Notes: generated from the sequence alone by a model not told the origin. A stretch of 64,000 nt of DNA from CAZJYI01 sp964550025 (GCA_964550025.1 CAZJYI010000031.1:23588-87587); one strand, 5' to 3'; shown: positions 9,757-17,726, counted from the stretch's first letter. Numbers and translations: made by a program.

Positions 9757-11175
9757 ATGGACAATAGCGAAACTCCATCGCCGGTACCGGACCACCTGAC
9801 CGGTATCCGGCGCAGGCATCCGCCGGGACGCTGGAAAGGGGTCCTGCTCAGCGTTCTTCTCCTGGCGGGTATGCTGGCCGTGTTGTGGGTCGTTTTCCGC
9901 GACCAGCTTGCGCCCGCTATTGAGGTAGACGTCGGGACCGTCATCATTCTGGAGCAGGATGACACGGACGAACCGGCGGCGGCTTCCCGCGAAGGGGAAC
10001 TGCTCTTTCAGGCGTCAGGGTGGCTCGAACCCGACCCGTGGCCGGTAAAGATCGCCGTACTGACGGACGGCTTCATTCAGGATGTATATGTAAAGGAAGG
10101 CGAGCCGGTCACCAACGGCCAGATTGTTGCCCGGCTCGACCCGGAAGACGCGCGTCTGGCGGTCGAGTCCGCCGAGTGGAACGCGCGTGCCGCGCGGCAG
10201 GCGCTGGCAGCGCAATCCAATGCGCTGGCCGCCGCCGAAACGCAGCTTGAAATGGTCCGTGCGGCCGAACGGGCGGCGACCGCCCGGGCGGAGGAAGCAC
10301 GCGATACGTGGGAGCGCATCGCAGCCCTGGCTGAACGCGACACCACCGCCACGGAGAGACTCGCGGCGAAGCGCGCGATGATCGAGACGCAGACAGAACA
10401 GGAAAGCGCCGGCGCCGCCCTGCGCCGGCAATCGCAGCTCATTGCCGGAACAGCGGCTGACGTCGAGCACGCCTCGGCTCAGTTGGCCGCCGCCGGGACG
10501 CGGCTGAAAGTGGCGCGGCTGGCACTGGACCGCACCGTGGTCCGCAGCAACCGTGACGGCGTCGTCTTGCGAAGGTACGTCGAACCGGGTCAGAAACGGC
10601 GTGCCGCCATGGACGACCCGAACAGCGCGGCCGTCATGTCGGTCTACGACCCCGCGCACCTGCAGGTGCGCGTTGACGTTCCCCTGGCGGAAGCGGGGCG
10701 AATGTCCGTTGATCAACCGGCGCGTGTCTCGACCGCGATGCTGCCGGGGCGTGTCTTCACGGGTCGCGTCAGTCGCATCGTGGGGCAAGCGGACATCCAG
10801 CGCAACACGCTGCAGGCGAAGGTTGCCGTGACCGACCCGGACCCCCGCATGCGACCGGACGTACTCTGCCGGGTGGAGTTCTGGAGCCGGTCCGACAGCA
10901 CGGCTGCGGACGGCGCGGGCGGTGCTGCCGGGCGCCACGCGCTCTGGGTCCCGGAGGCTGCCCTGCAAAATGCGGATGCTGCCGAACAGACGGTCTGGGT
11001 GCTTGATCCGCTGTCCGGGCGAGCCCACCGGCGAGACATAAGCGTGGCACCGACACGAGCCAATGGCTACCGCCTCGTGCGGGAGGGACTGCGCGCAAAC
11101 GAAACCGTCGTGGTCGGGGACATCGCCGGTCTCGAAGAAGGGCGACGAGCTAAACGGAGAAAGCAAAGTGAGTGA
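9757..11175 (+). CDS. HlyD/MacA-type periplasmic adaptor of an ABC exporter
   Basis: The protein has 472 residues. Residues about 28-47 form one transmembrane anchor (GVLLSVLLLAGMLAVLWVVF). A lipoyl/biotinyl-like half follows (VKEGEPVTNGQIVARLDPED). A long alanine/glutamate-rich coiled-coil hairpin spans about residues 140-250. The second lipoyl half is RTVVRSNRDGVVLRRYVEPGQ, followed by a beta-barrel and a membrane-proximal domain. This is the standard order of membrane-fusion proteins that link an inner-membrane transporter to a TolC channel. The stop overlaps the GTG of the ATPase gene by 8 bases, so the products are probably made together. The substrate cannot be read from the sequence. 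Confidence 0.9.
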   Translation: MDNSETPSPVPDHLTGIRRRHPPGRWKGVLLSVLLLAGMLAVLWVVFRDQLAPAIEVDVGTVIILEQDDTDEPAAASREGELLFQASGWLEPDPWPVKIAVLTDGFIQDVYVKEGEPVTNGQIVARLDPEDARLAVESAEWNARAARQALAAQSNALAAAETQLEMVRAAERAATARAEEARDTWERIAALAERDTTATERLAAKRAMIETQTEQESAGAALRRQSQLIAGTAADVEHASAQLAAAGTRLKVARLALDRTVVRSNRDGVVLRRYVEPGQKRRAAMDDPNSAAVMSVYDPAHLQVRVDVPLAEAGRMSVDQPARVSTAMLPGRVFTGRVSRIVGQADIQRNTLQAKVAVTDPDPRMRPDVLCRVEFWSRSDSTAADGAGGAAGRHALWVPEAALQNADAAEQTVWVLDPLSGRAHRRDISVAPTRANGYRLVREGLRANETVVVGDIAGLEEGRRAKRRKQSE

Positions 11176-11872
11176 TCACGCAGACAATCTGATTCGTTGT
11201 CACCGATTGACGAAACACTACCGTAAGGGCCAGCGCACGGTCACCCCTCTCAAGGGGCTGGACCTGCACGTGCCGCGCGGCGAATACCTTGCACTCATGG
11301 GGCCGTCGGGCTCGGGAAAGACGACACTGTTGAACCTCGTCGCCGGCATCGACTCACCGAGCGAAGGAACGTTGGAAGTATGCGGCGTTGACATCACGCA
11401 ACTCTCGCGCGGCCGGCTGGCCCGGTGGCGTGCACACCACGTGGGCTACATCTTCCAGCTCTACCACCTCGTGCCGGTGCTAACCGCGTTCGAAAACGTG
11501 GAACTGCCCCTGTTGCTCGACGACATCTCCAGGCGGGAGCGCCGCGAGCGTGTCGAGAGCACGCTGGCGCTGGTGGGTCTGCAAGATCGCATGCACCACT
11601 TCCCGCGGGAGCTGTCCGGGGGACAGGAACAGCGCGTGGCAATTGCGCGGGCACTGGTCGGATCGCCCGAGCTGCTCGTGGCAGACGAACCCACGGGGGA
11701 CCTCGACCGCGAGGCGGCCGATGCCGTACTGGGTTTGCTGCAACGGCTGTCGAGCGATCACGGCAAGACCATCGTCATGGTCACCCACGACCCGCGCGCG
11801 GCAGGCGCAGCCGACCGCGTGCTGCACCTGGAAAAGGGACGTTTGCTCGAACAGGAGACGGCAACGCCATGA
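11168..11872 (+). CDS. MacB/LolD-type ABC transporter ATP-binding protein
   Basis: The 234-residue ATPase has a Walker A GPSGSGKTT, a Q-loop in FQLYHLVPVLTAFENV, the signature LSGGQEQRVAIARAL, a Walker B LLVADEPTGDLD and a switch His in VTHD. Length and motifs match the LolD/MacB group that works with FtsX-fold permeases. The start is placed at the GTG at 11168, since GGAGA lies 7 bases upstream and the product then begins at the domain boundary. An ATG at 11063 in the same frame would overlap the upstream gene by 113 bases. The stop overlaps the next start in ATGA. Confidence 0.92.
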   Translation: MSDHADNLIRCHRLTKHYRKGQRTVTPLKGLDLHVPRGEYLALMGPSGSGKTTLLNLVAGIDSPSEGTLEVCGVDITQLSRGRLARWRAHHVGYIFQLYHLVPVLTAFENVELPLLLDDISRRERRERVESTLALVGLQDRMHHFPRELSGGQEQRVAIARALVGSPELLVADEPTGDLDREAADAVLGLLQRLSSDHGKTIVMVTHDPRAAGAADRVLHLEKGRLLEQETATP

Positions 11873-13020
11873 TTGCGCAGGCATTCAGGTTGACGGCCCT
11901 TGCCTCCAAGCAACTGGTACGTCATCGGACTCGCACGCTGCTGACACTGTGCGGCGTCGCTTCCGGCATGTTCCTCTACACGACTGTGCAGACAATGCAG
12001 CATTCGTTGGATCAGGCCACGCGCATGCGCGCCGCAGACACGACCCTGGTTGTCTATCGCGAAAACAGGTTCTGCCCGGAAACGAGCCGTCTGCCGGAGT
12101 TCTACCAGGACGAGATCCGGCGTATCCCGGGCGTACGGGAGGTGATCCCGATCAAGATCACGGTCAACAACTGTGGCGCCAGCCTGGACGTGATCACGTT
12201 CAGGGGCGTGCCGGAAGACCAACTCGCCCGCTATGCCCCGGAAATCGAGATTATTGACGGTTCCTACGAGCAGTGGCGCGCCAGAGATGACGGGGCGCTG
12301 GTCGGGAAGCTCCTTGCGGCCAAGCGCGGGTTGAAGCCAGGCGACGCGTTTGAGGCCGTCGGTGTTCGCGTGATCGTGTGCGGCATCATCGACTCGCCGC
12401 TGCCTCAGGACAACAGCGTGGCCTATGTCCACCTGCCGTTCCTGCAGCAGGCCTCGCGCCACGGGCTGGGCGTGGTCACGCAATTCAACGTACGCGTTGA
12501 GACGAGTGAGGATCTCGACCGAGTATCCGAGGCCATTGACGCACGTTTTCGCAGCGAAACCGACCCGACCGTGACGCAACCCGAAAAGGCCTTCCTGGCC
12601 CAGACAGCACGCGAGCTGATCGACCTGATCGGATTCACGCGCTGGATCGGACTGGGCGCCGTGCTGGCCGTGGTGGGGCTGATCGGGAACGCGGTGCTGC
12701 TGGTCGTGCGCGGGCGCGTTCGGGAAAACGCGGTGCTGCAGACCGTGGGTTTCCCCGGAATAGCGGTCGGCTTTCTGGTGGTGTGCGAGGGCGCCCTGCT
12801 GGGACTTCTCGGCAGTGCGACCGGTGTGGGACTGGCGACGGCCTTCCTGTCGTGGCGAAGCTTCACGTTTGGCAACGAGGGGCAGACTATTGCACTGGTC
12901 CCGAACGCCGCCGTCGTCACGACGGGCATTGGACTGGCACTTCTGCTGGGTATGCTCGCGGCCATCTGGCCCGCTTGGGTCGCCATGCGCAAGCCCATCG
13001 TGGAAAGTCTGAGGAGTTGA
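11869..13020 (+). CDS. FtsX-like permease subunit 1 of the exporter
   Basis: The 383-residue protein has the MacB/FtsX layout: one N-terminal membrane helix (about 25-45), a periplasmic domain of about 220 residues, then three membrane helices (about 268-290, 316-345, 350-372) in the FtsX core. The start is fixed by the ATGA overlap with the ATPase stop. The frame is open far upstream through the ATPase gene, but that part is out-of-frame shadow. The periplasmic part carries isolated cysteines (for example FCPETSR, NNCGASLD). It probably pairs with the next gene as the two halves of one transporter. Confidence 0.9.
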   Translation: MIAQAFRLTALASKQLVRHRTRTLLTLCGVASGMFLYTTVQTMQHSLDQATRMRAADTTLVVYRENRFCPETSRLPEFYQDEIRRIPGVREVIPIKITVNNCGASLDVITFRGVPEDQLARYAPEIEIIDGSYEQWRARDDGALVGKLLAAKRGLKPGDAFEAVGVRVIVCGIIDSPLPQDNSVAYVHLPFLQQASRHGLGVVTQFNVRVETSEDLDRVSEAIDARFRSETDPTVTQPEKAFLAQTARELIDLIGFTRWIGLGAVLAVVGLIGNAVLLVVRGRVRENAVLQTVGFPGIAVGFLVVCEGALLGLLGSATGVGLATAFLSWRSFTFGNEGQTIALVPNAAVVTTGIGLALLLGMLAAIWPAWVAMRKPIVESLRS

Positions 13021-13024
13021 TCGC

Positions 13025-14176
13025 ATGCTACCGTTTGGATACGCAATAAGGAACCTCTTCCGTGACACGACCCGCCTTCTGCAGGCCGTGCTGGGCAGCG
13101 CCCTCGTTGTGCTGATGGTGATGGTGGCGGCCGCTATCAACAGCGGCATGCGCGATGTCCTGTCCGCGTCCGGCTCACGCGACAACGTGCTGCTTCTAGG
13201 AGCCGGTAGCGAGGAAAGCGTGCTGCGCAGCGAGATCGGTGAACGCTCGGCCGGTATCGCCGAGTCGAGCCTGGCCGGCATCGCGACCGTCGCGGGAGTG
13301 CGGGCGGTATCTCCGGAAGTGCACCAGATGACGTTCATCGCCGCCAAAGCCGGCGACAAACGACAGGCGTTCATGCGCGGTATCACGCCGCGAGCGCTGC
13401 TGGTGCATCGCCGCATTGTCCTGCACAGAGGGCAGTTCCCGAAGTCGGGGCAGCTCATGGTCGGGCGTCTGGCATGGCGGCGTCTGGGGCTACCCGCTGA
13501 CGCGCTCCAACCCGGTCGTAGAGTCCTGGTGGAGGACGTCCCAATGACGGTTTCCGGAGTTTTCACTGCCCCGGGCACGGTGATGGAGTCCGAGGTGTGG
13601 ATGCCCCTGGGCGACCTGCGGTCGCTATCGCTGCGCGACAACCTGAGCTGCGTGGTGGTCCGCTTGGACGAGGGCGAGTTCGAGGACGTGGACCTGTTCA
13701 CAAAACAGCGCCTTGACCTGGAGCTCTCTGCCCTGCGCGAGAGCGACTACTTCGCCCGTCTGTCGGCATTCTACGCCCCCGTGCGCGGCATGGCATGGAT
13801 GACGGCCGTCCTGATCGCAACGGGCGCACTCCTGGGAGGGTTGAACACGCTCTACGCGGCCTTCGCGCCGCGGATCCGGGAGATCGCGGCGCTGCAGGCG
13901 ATCGGCTTCAGCCGGGGCACAATCATGTTCTCGCTTGTGCAGGAATCGACACTGGCATGTCTATGCGGCACGCTGGTGGCGGCGATCGTAGCGCTCTGGG
14001 TGTTGGACGGGACGGCGGTCTCGTTTTCGATCGGCAGTTTCGTGCTGCGCGTAACCCCGCGGGTCGCCCTGGCCGGGCTCTTTACGGGGCTTGGGCTCGG
14101 CATGCTGGGGGCCGTGCCGCCGGGACTGCGTTGTCTGTTGCCCCCGCTGCCGAGCGCACTGCGATCGGCGGGGTAA
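13025..14176 (+). CDS. FtsX-like permease subunit 2 of the exporter
   Basis: The 383-residue protein starts 5 bases after the previous stop. It has a helix near residues 20-40 (VLGSALVVLMVMVAAAIN), a periplasmic domain with PEVHQMTF and a conserved-looking VSGVFTAPG segment, and three C-terminal helices (about 259-280, 302-325, 345-370) with the ARIRE-like sequence APRIREIAALQAIGFSRG typical of FtsX cores. It is similar in plan to subunit 1 but different in sequence, so this exporter probably uses a heterodimeric permease. About 180 non-coding bases with a palindrome follow. Confidence 0.9.
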   Translation: MLPFGYAIRNLFRDTTRLLQAVLGSALVVLMVMVAAAINSGMRDVLSASGSRDNVLLLGAGSEESVLRSEIGERSAGIAESSLAGIATVAGVRAVSPEVHQMTFIAAKAGDKRQAFMRGITPRALLVHRRIVLHRGQFPKSGQLMVGRLAWRRLGLPADALQPGRRVLVEDVPMTVSGVFTAPGTVMESEVWMPLGDLRSLSLRDNLSCVVVRLDEGEFEDVDLFTKQRLDLELSALRESDYFARLSAFYAPVRGMAWMTAVLIATGALLGGLNTLYAAFAPRIREIAALQAIGFSRGTIMFSLVQESTLACLCGTLVAAIVALWVLDGTAVSFSIGSFVLRVTPRVALAGLFTGLGLGMLGAVPPGLRCLLPPLPSALRSAG

Positions 14177-14240
14177 CGTGTTGAACCAGGGAGGGACAAT
14201 TGGCCACAAGGAGCATAGCCGCATCCAAACGGGAGTGTTG

Positions 14241-14302
14241 GACAGGATCAACAGGATCTACAGGATAGCCCTTCCCATCCTTTTGATCCCGCAAATCCTG
14301 TC
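14241..14302. repeat. Inverted repeat built of ACAGGATC 9-mers
   Basis: The arm 14241-14266 contains three tandem near-copies of ACAGGATC(A/T). The arm 14277-14302 is its imperfect inverted complement ending AATCCTGTC. The loop is 10 bases. It lies between the second permease gene and the lipoprotein gene and could form a long hairpin in the operon mRNA. Repeats with this wording are common in intergenic DNA of environmental bacteria; this is my recollection, not a search. Confidence 0.75.
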
Positions 14303-14360
14303 AAGAAGACAAGAAAATGGTGGGTTGTAGTACAAGAGACACAGAAGGAGGATGAACGAG

Positions 14361-14882
14361 ATGAAGAGAGAGATTATTGCGACCATGGTTCTGTGTGGAC
14401 TGATTGCAGGATGCGGCGGGAAAACCGAGAAACCAACGGCGGTCGTCGTCCCGACCCCGGACGTTTTCGTGGCGACCGAGCCCGCGGGAACGCCGGCGCC
14501 GATTCCGCAAGCGCGGAAAGAGCTCAAGGCTGGAGACGAGGTTGTCCTGAAAGGGCTGGTCATGGGCGTAATGACGCCTTTCGTCGATGGACGGGCCGTC
14601 TTCGTTCTCGGCGACGAGGGGACAATCACTCCCTGCAATGCCAGGGACGATGACCACTGCCCGACCCCGTGGGATGTGTGCTGCGATTCCCCAGAAGCCA
14701 AGGTAGCGGGAACGGCCACGATCCAGGTTCTGGGTGAAGACGGCAAGGTGCTGGCGCTCGGACTGAAGGGCGTTGGCGGGCTGAAGGAACTGAGCCGCGT
14801 AACCGTCCGCGGCGTGGTGGCGCCCATGTCGTCGGCACAGGCCTTCGTGGTCAACGCGACGGCGATTCACGTGGCAAAGTAA
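14361..14882 (+). CDS. Small lipoprotein with conserved-looking Cys motif and OB-fold-like domain
   Basis: The 173-residue protein begins MKREIIATMVLCGLIAGCGG, a signal peptide with lipobox LIAGC, so it should be a lipid-anchored envelope protein. AAGGAGG at 14345-14351 is 9 bases before this ATG but abuts an earlier in-frame ATG at 14352, so the second ATG is preferred. The mature part has a Cys block (CNARDDDHCPTPWDVCC) followed by an alternating beta pattern ending in SRVTVRGVV, reminiscent of OB-fold proteins. It lies inside the exporter operon 17 bases before the TolC-like gene. Function unknown; a metal- or redox-linked accessory role for the exporter is an inference. Confidence 0.75.
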   Translation: MKREIIATMVLCGLIAGCGGKTEKPTAVVVPTPDVFVATEPAGTPAPIPQARKELKAGDEVVLKGLVMGVMTPFVDGRAVFVLGDEGTITPCNARDDDHCPTPWDVCCDSPEAKVAGTATIQVLGEDGKVLALGLKGVGGLKELSRVTVRGVVAPMSSAQAFVVNATAIHVAK

Positions 14883-14899
14883 CGAAGGGAACCGATGCC

Positions 14900-16249
14900 A
14901 TGACACGGTCAAGGCGGATAAGCACGTGGTGTGCAGTCGTGCTTGCGTGGCGATTGTGCGCAACGGCCGGTGCCGACGACGCATCGCAGGGCTGGGGTGC
15001 CCTGGTGGGTACTCCCGGCCTGGACGGCCGGATTCGCGCCGCGCTTGCCGACGCACCATCGCTGGACGCCTCGCGCGCATCGCTGCGCGTGGCCTCCGCT
15101 GCAGGACGGGTCGCGCGGGCCGAGGGACGCCCCACGCTCGATGCGCATCTTGACGCTCGCGGCGGAAGTCGGCGAAACGCAATGACGGAAGGTGAGACCG
15201 ACGATCTCGAACCGTTTTCCGCGGGTGTCAACGCATCGTGGGAGCTTGATGCCTTCGGCCGCATTCGTGCCGCCGTAAGCGCCACGGAGTTCGCGCAACG
15301 GGCACAGGAACACATGCTGCACGACAACCGGTTGGCTTTCGCCGCGGAGATCGCGCGTCGCTACGTCGAGGGGCGCCTTCACGTTGACCGGCGCGGCGTT
15401 CGCCGCGAGGCACTCACATCTCACGAGAACGTAGTTGCCTACCATGCCAAACGGGTAGCGGCCGGGTTGGCGCGTGCGGAGGAACAGGAACGGGCTGCCG
15501 CCGCCCGCCTGCTAGCGCAGCGGTCGCTGGAGCAGGCTGAAGAGGAGTTGGCTGCGCTGTCGGCGCGATGGCGGTACCTCGTACCGGAGGATGACGCGCC
15601 GCCGTTCTCCGCGGCGGCTCCTCTCCCTGGCTCTCTGCCCCGACTCCCGGACAGCGATGCGCTGCACGCCTACGCCGTGAAGCGCCCGGACGTGCAGGCT
15701 GCTCACGCCCTGCGCATGCGGGCCGAACACGAAACGAAAGCCGCGGTCCGTAACCAGTGGCCTTCCCTGCAAGCCGTGGCCAGGGCGGAAGGGGACGGTC
15801 CGTCGCCCGTCGACAAGCCCGAGGAATGGGTAGCGTGGGCCGGCGCGCGATTGTCGCTTCCGCTTTTGGTTCCGGATGGAAGCGCCGCCGTGGAGCTCCG
15901 TCGAGGCGAAACCGACGCGCGTGCCGCGCTTTACGAGGAAGCCGTGCGTCTGGCACTGCTCGACATCCGCGAAACTTTCGTCAAACGACGGCACGCCGAA
16001 AAACGCTGGCAGGCTTCGATCGACGAGGCCACGCAGTTCAAGGGCGCACTCGATTCGGTCAGCCGGCGATTCGATCAGGGCCTTGTGCCGGTAACGACGC
16101 TCGAAACGGCCCGTCGTGCCTGGCTGCAAGCGGACGAACGACGTCGGGAGCTTCATGCCGCCGCCCTGCAACGCCACATCGCCTTCGTGCGTGCCTGCGG
16201 GGGACCGGCAGCACTCGCGGGTCACCAGCCCCGGTCAGCGCCCCATTGA
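14900..16249 (+). CDS. TolC-family outer-membrane efflux protein
   Basis: The 449-residue protein has a signal peptide (about residues 1-23, ending ATAGADD). Two OEP-like repeats follow, each with long amphipathic alanine/arginine-rich helices (ARRYVEGRLHVDRRGVRREA; RRFDQGLVPVTTLETARRAW) and short beta strands (ASWELDAFGRIRAAV; AGARLSLPLLVPDGSAAVELR). The length matches TolC homologues. It is the last gene of the operon and would supply the outer-membrane channel for the adaptor, ATPase and FtsX proteins encoded upstream. Confidence 0.9.
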   Translation: MTRSRRISTWCAVVLAWRLCATAGADDASQGWGALVGTPGLDGRIRAALADAPSLDASRASLRVASAAGRVARAEGRPTLDAHLDARGGSRRNAMTEGETDDLEPFSAGVNASWELDAFGRIRAAVSATEFAQRAQEHMLHDNRLAFAAEIARRYVEGRLHVDRRGVRREALTSHENVVAYHAKRVAAGLARAEEQERAAAARLLAQRSLEQAEEELAALSARWRYLVPEDDAPPFSAAAPLPGSLPRLPDSDALHAYAVKRPDVQAAHALRMRAEHETKAAVRNQWPSLQAVARAEGDGPSPVDKPEEWVAWAGARLSLPLLVPDGSAAVELRRGETDARAALYEEAVRLALLDIRETFVKRRHAEKRWQASIDEATQFKGALDSVSRRFDQGLVPVTTLETARRAWLQADERRRELHAAALQRHIAFVRACGGPAALAGHQPRSAPH

Positions 16250-16379
16250 CATGACTCATGATTGAAGTTCCCGTCAGCGGTGTGTATCTCCGTTGCCCAC
16301 CGCGCACGGCACAGCGCAGTCCGGCCGCACGTGATGGGGAAACAATCATGGAATACGCCACATGCGCAGAACAGGTTCC

Positions 16380-16441
16380 CCGGTGGCGCCCCGCTCCCGC
16401 GGGGTGACTGGTCCCGCCGGCTTTCCTGCCGGCGGGAGGGG
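16380..16441. repeat. Hairpin units next to the tRNA array
   Basis: Two stems, CCCCGC/GCGGGG (16390-16406) and CCGCCGGC/GCCGGCGG (16414-16436), are joined by a TGACTGGTC linker. They belong to the same family as the hairpins at 3688-3730 and 37771-37870. They lie between the TolC-like gene and the Leu-like tRNA. Confidence 0.65.
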
Positions 16442-16465
16442 ACGGTGTGACCGGAGGGAGGCCAA

Positions 16466-16542
16466 TGGTGTCCGAGGTGGGATTCGAACCCACAACATGC
16501 AGCTCATGCGGTCTGCGCGTATCCCTGTTCCGCCACTCGGAC
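16466..16542 (-). tRNA. Leu-like tRNA with aberrant anticodon arm (possible pseudogene)
   Basis: The acceptor stem GTCCGAG/CTCGGAC, discriminator A, encoded CCA, D-arm GCG...CGC with GG in the loop, and T-arm GTGGG-TTCGAAT-CCCAC are all intact and of tRNA-Leu style. The middle is abnormal. The 18 bases GCAGACCGCATGAGCTGC pair only as GCAG/CTGC around a 10-base loop that lacks a normally placed U33, and the long variable arm expected of Leu is missing (total 77 bases). No anticodon can be assigned with confidence; GCA, CAT and GAG all appear in the loop. It is either a decayed or rearranged gene, or a specialised tRNA-like RNA. Confidence 0.6.
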
Positions 16543-16589
16543 ACGTCCGTCAGTCATCAGTCATCGGCACTACGGGAGCCGTTCCTTGC

Positions 16590-16664
16590 TGGTGCCCCGG
16601 CGGAGACTCGAACTCCGCTCACGAGATTGAAAGTCTCGTATCCTAACCGCTGGACGACCGGGGC
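16590..16664 (-). tRNA. tRNA-Glu (anticodon TTC)
   Basis: The cloverleaf reads GCCCCGG acceptor, anticodon stem CGAGA/TCTCG with loop CTTTCAA (anticodon TTC), T-arm GCGGA-GTTCGAG-TCTCCGC region, acceptor CCGGGGC, discriminator A and encoded CCA. All stems pair. It lies in a minus-strand array with Pro and Lys upstream and the Leu-like gene downstream. Confidence 0.95.
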
Positions 16665-16732
16665 CCCTTTCCTCTACTGGTCCCGCCTCGGGGCGGGCGG
16701 GCTCGCCGCGCCGTAGCCTTGGCGAAGGCGGG

Positions 16733-16805
16733 TGGGTGCGGTGAGGCTCGAACTCACGTCACCCGGAGTAAAAATCCGGTGCTCGACCAACTGAGCTACA
16801 CACCC
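16733..16805 (-). tRNA. tRNA-Lys (anticodon TTT)
   Basis: The acceptor is GGGTGTG/CGCACCC with one G-T pair. The D-arm is GCTC...GAGC, the anticodon stem CCGGA/TCCGG with loop TTTTTAC gives anticodon TTT, and the T-arm is GTGAG-TTCGAGC-CTCAC. The 3' end is ACCC, so CCA is not encoded, unlike the other three tRNAs in the array. A GC-rich spacer containing GTAGCCTTGGCGAAGGCGG lies just 3' of it on the minus strand. Confidence 0.95.
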
Positions 16806-16858
16806 GTTCCGTCTGTCGTTGTCTCCTTCTTCGGCCGCCCCGCTCCCGGAGCGGCAAC

Positions 16859-16934
16859 TGGTCGGGCAGGCCGGGGTTGAACCGGCGACTTCGTGATCCC
16901 AGGTCACGCGCGCTGCCGACTGCGCTACTGCCCG
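16859..16934 (-). tRNA. tRNA-Pro (anticodon TGG) with C at position 33
   Basis: The acceptor CGGGCAG/CTGCCCG has the C1-G72 pair typical of tRNA-Pro, and CCA is encoded. The D-arm is GCGC...GCGC, the anticodon stem CGTGA/TCACG closes the loop CCTGGGA, and the T-arm is GCCGG-TTCAACC-CCGGC. By position the anticodon is TGG, but the base before it is C rather than the near-universal U33. It is the first tRNA of the minus-strand array, just after a terminator. Confidence 0.92.
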
Positions 16935-16945
16935 AATCCAGACAC

Positions 16946-16978
16946 AAAAAAACCCTCGGAAGCTCTCGCTCCGAGGGT
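16946..16978 (-). terminator. Rho-independent terminator
   Basis: On the minus strand ACCCTCGGA, a 9-base loop and TCCGAGGGT are followed by a run of seven T residues. It would end a short transcript coming from about 17115, upstream of the tRNA array. Confidence 0.85.
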
Positions 16979-17115
16979 GCCACCTCCGACATGTTCCCTG
17001 GTCCTACGGCGACAGACCACAGGCATGCCGGACACCCTCGGCGCGGCGTTCTTCCGGACGCCGTGCTGAGAACCCAGCTTTCTCGATACCTGTGTTCCGT
17101 AGCATGCTCATCGAT
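16979..17115 (-). ncRNA. Candidate structured RNA (6S-like fold) or 35-codon small gene
   Basis: On the minus strand three nested helices pair in order: CTACGG with CCGTAG, CACAGG with CCTGTG, and CGGCGT with ACGCCG. This leaves a large two-sided internal bubble between the second and third helices, and a terminator follows at once. A long irregular hairpin with a central bubble and a terminator is the plan of 6S RNA, but the sequence was not matched to any family. Alternatively the same stretch has an ATG at 17111 with AAAGGA 7 bases upstream and a stop at 17004-17006, encoding MSMLRNTGIEKAGFSA and 19 more residues. Both readings fit, and I favour an RNA. Confidence 0.45.
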
Positions 17116-17160
17116 CCATCCTTTCAAATGATGAAACGCACATTACCACAACACCCCTCG

Positions 17161-17307
17161 TCAGTCAATGCGCGATTTTCGCTGGACGGCACCAACGCTT
17201 TCACCGTCCGCCACGAGGCCATCGTCGCCACGCCCCCGACGAACATCCACGCCGGCGCCGTCACCGGACTCCCCCAGGCCTTCTACCGCATCGAGCGGCA
17301 GAGGTAG
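17161..17307 (+). pseudogene. Possible orphan C-terminal fragment of a secreted protein
   Basis: This open stretch ends GLPQAFYRIERQR followed by a stop. That ending resembles the last strand of the C-terminal domains of the large secreted proteins in this window (GYYRLRARQ at 38245, FYRVRGGGE at 49675). There is no start codon with a ribosome binding site and no upstream domain. It may be a leftover 3' end, but the similarity is short and could be chance. Confidence 0.25.
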
Positions 17308-17441
17308 CTCCTCTCATTTGCGGCTTGCCAATGCATCGATAAAACCGGAGTATGCAGCGAAACGACACTGCGGAAGAGCGGCGGGCGGCGTGCATCCGGC
17401 CGCCAGACAGGTTCGCGACATCGCTTGGAGAGGAAGTGCGA

Positions 17442-17726
17442 ATGAGTGAGAAGATACCCGAGCAGGAGCTGGCACCTATCAAGCAGAAGCTGAAGGAGCT
17501 GCTGGTAAGTAGTCTGTCGCTGGAAGACGTCTCCCCCGAAGACATCCAGGATGATGATCCTCTCTTCGGCGAAGGTCTCGGGCTCGACTCCCTTGACGCA
17601 GTGGAAATCGTGGTCCTGCTGCAGCGCAACTTCGGGCTCGAAGTCAAGGACATGGAAAAGGGTCGGCAGATCTTTCAATCGGTCACCACTTTGGCCGAGT
17701 ACGTCTACGAGAACGCGAACGACTAG
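17442..17726 (+). CDS. Acyl carrier protein 1 of the ketosynthase/radical SAM cluster
   Basis: The 94-residue acidic helical protein carries the phosphopantetheine attachment motif GLGLDSLDAVEIV, with the Ser near residue 49. GAGAGGAAG lies about 8 bases before this ATG, and the earlier in-frame ATG at 17352 would add an unlikely Arg-rich leader. It is the first gene of a ten-gene plus-strand cluster. It would hold the growing acyl chain as a thioester for the ketosynthases encoded next. Confidence 0.9.
   Translation: MSEKIPEQELAPIKQKLKELLVSSLSLEDVSPEDIQDDDPLFGEGLGLDSLDAVEIVVLLQRNFGLEVKDMEKGRQIFQSVTTLAEYVYENAND

Noticed and set aside
16979..17115. T-box leader
   Set aside because: A GGTGGCACC string lies before the terminator, but the rest of the T-box core is absent and no aminoacyl-tRNA synthetase or amino-acid gene follows.
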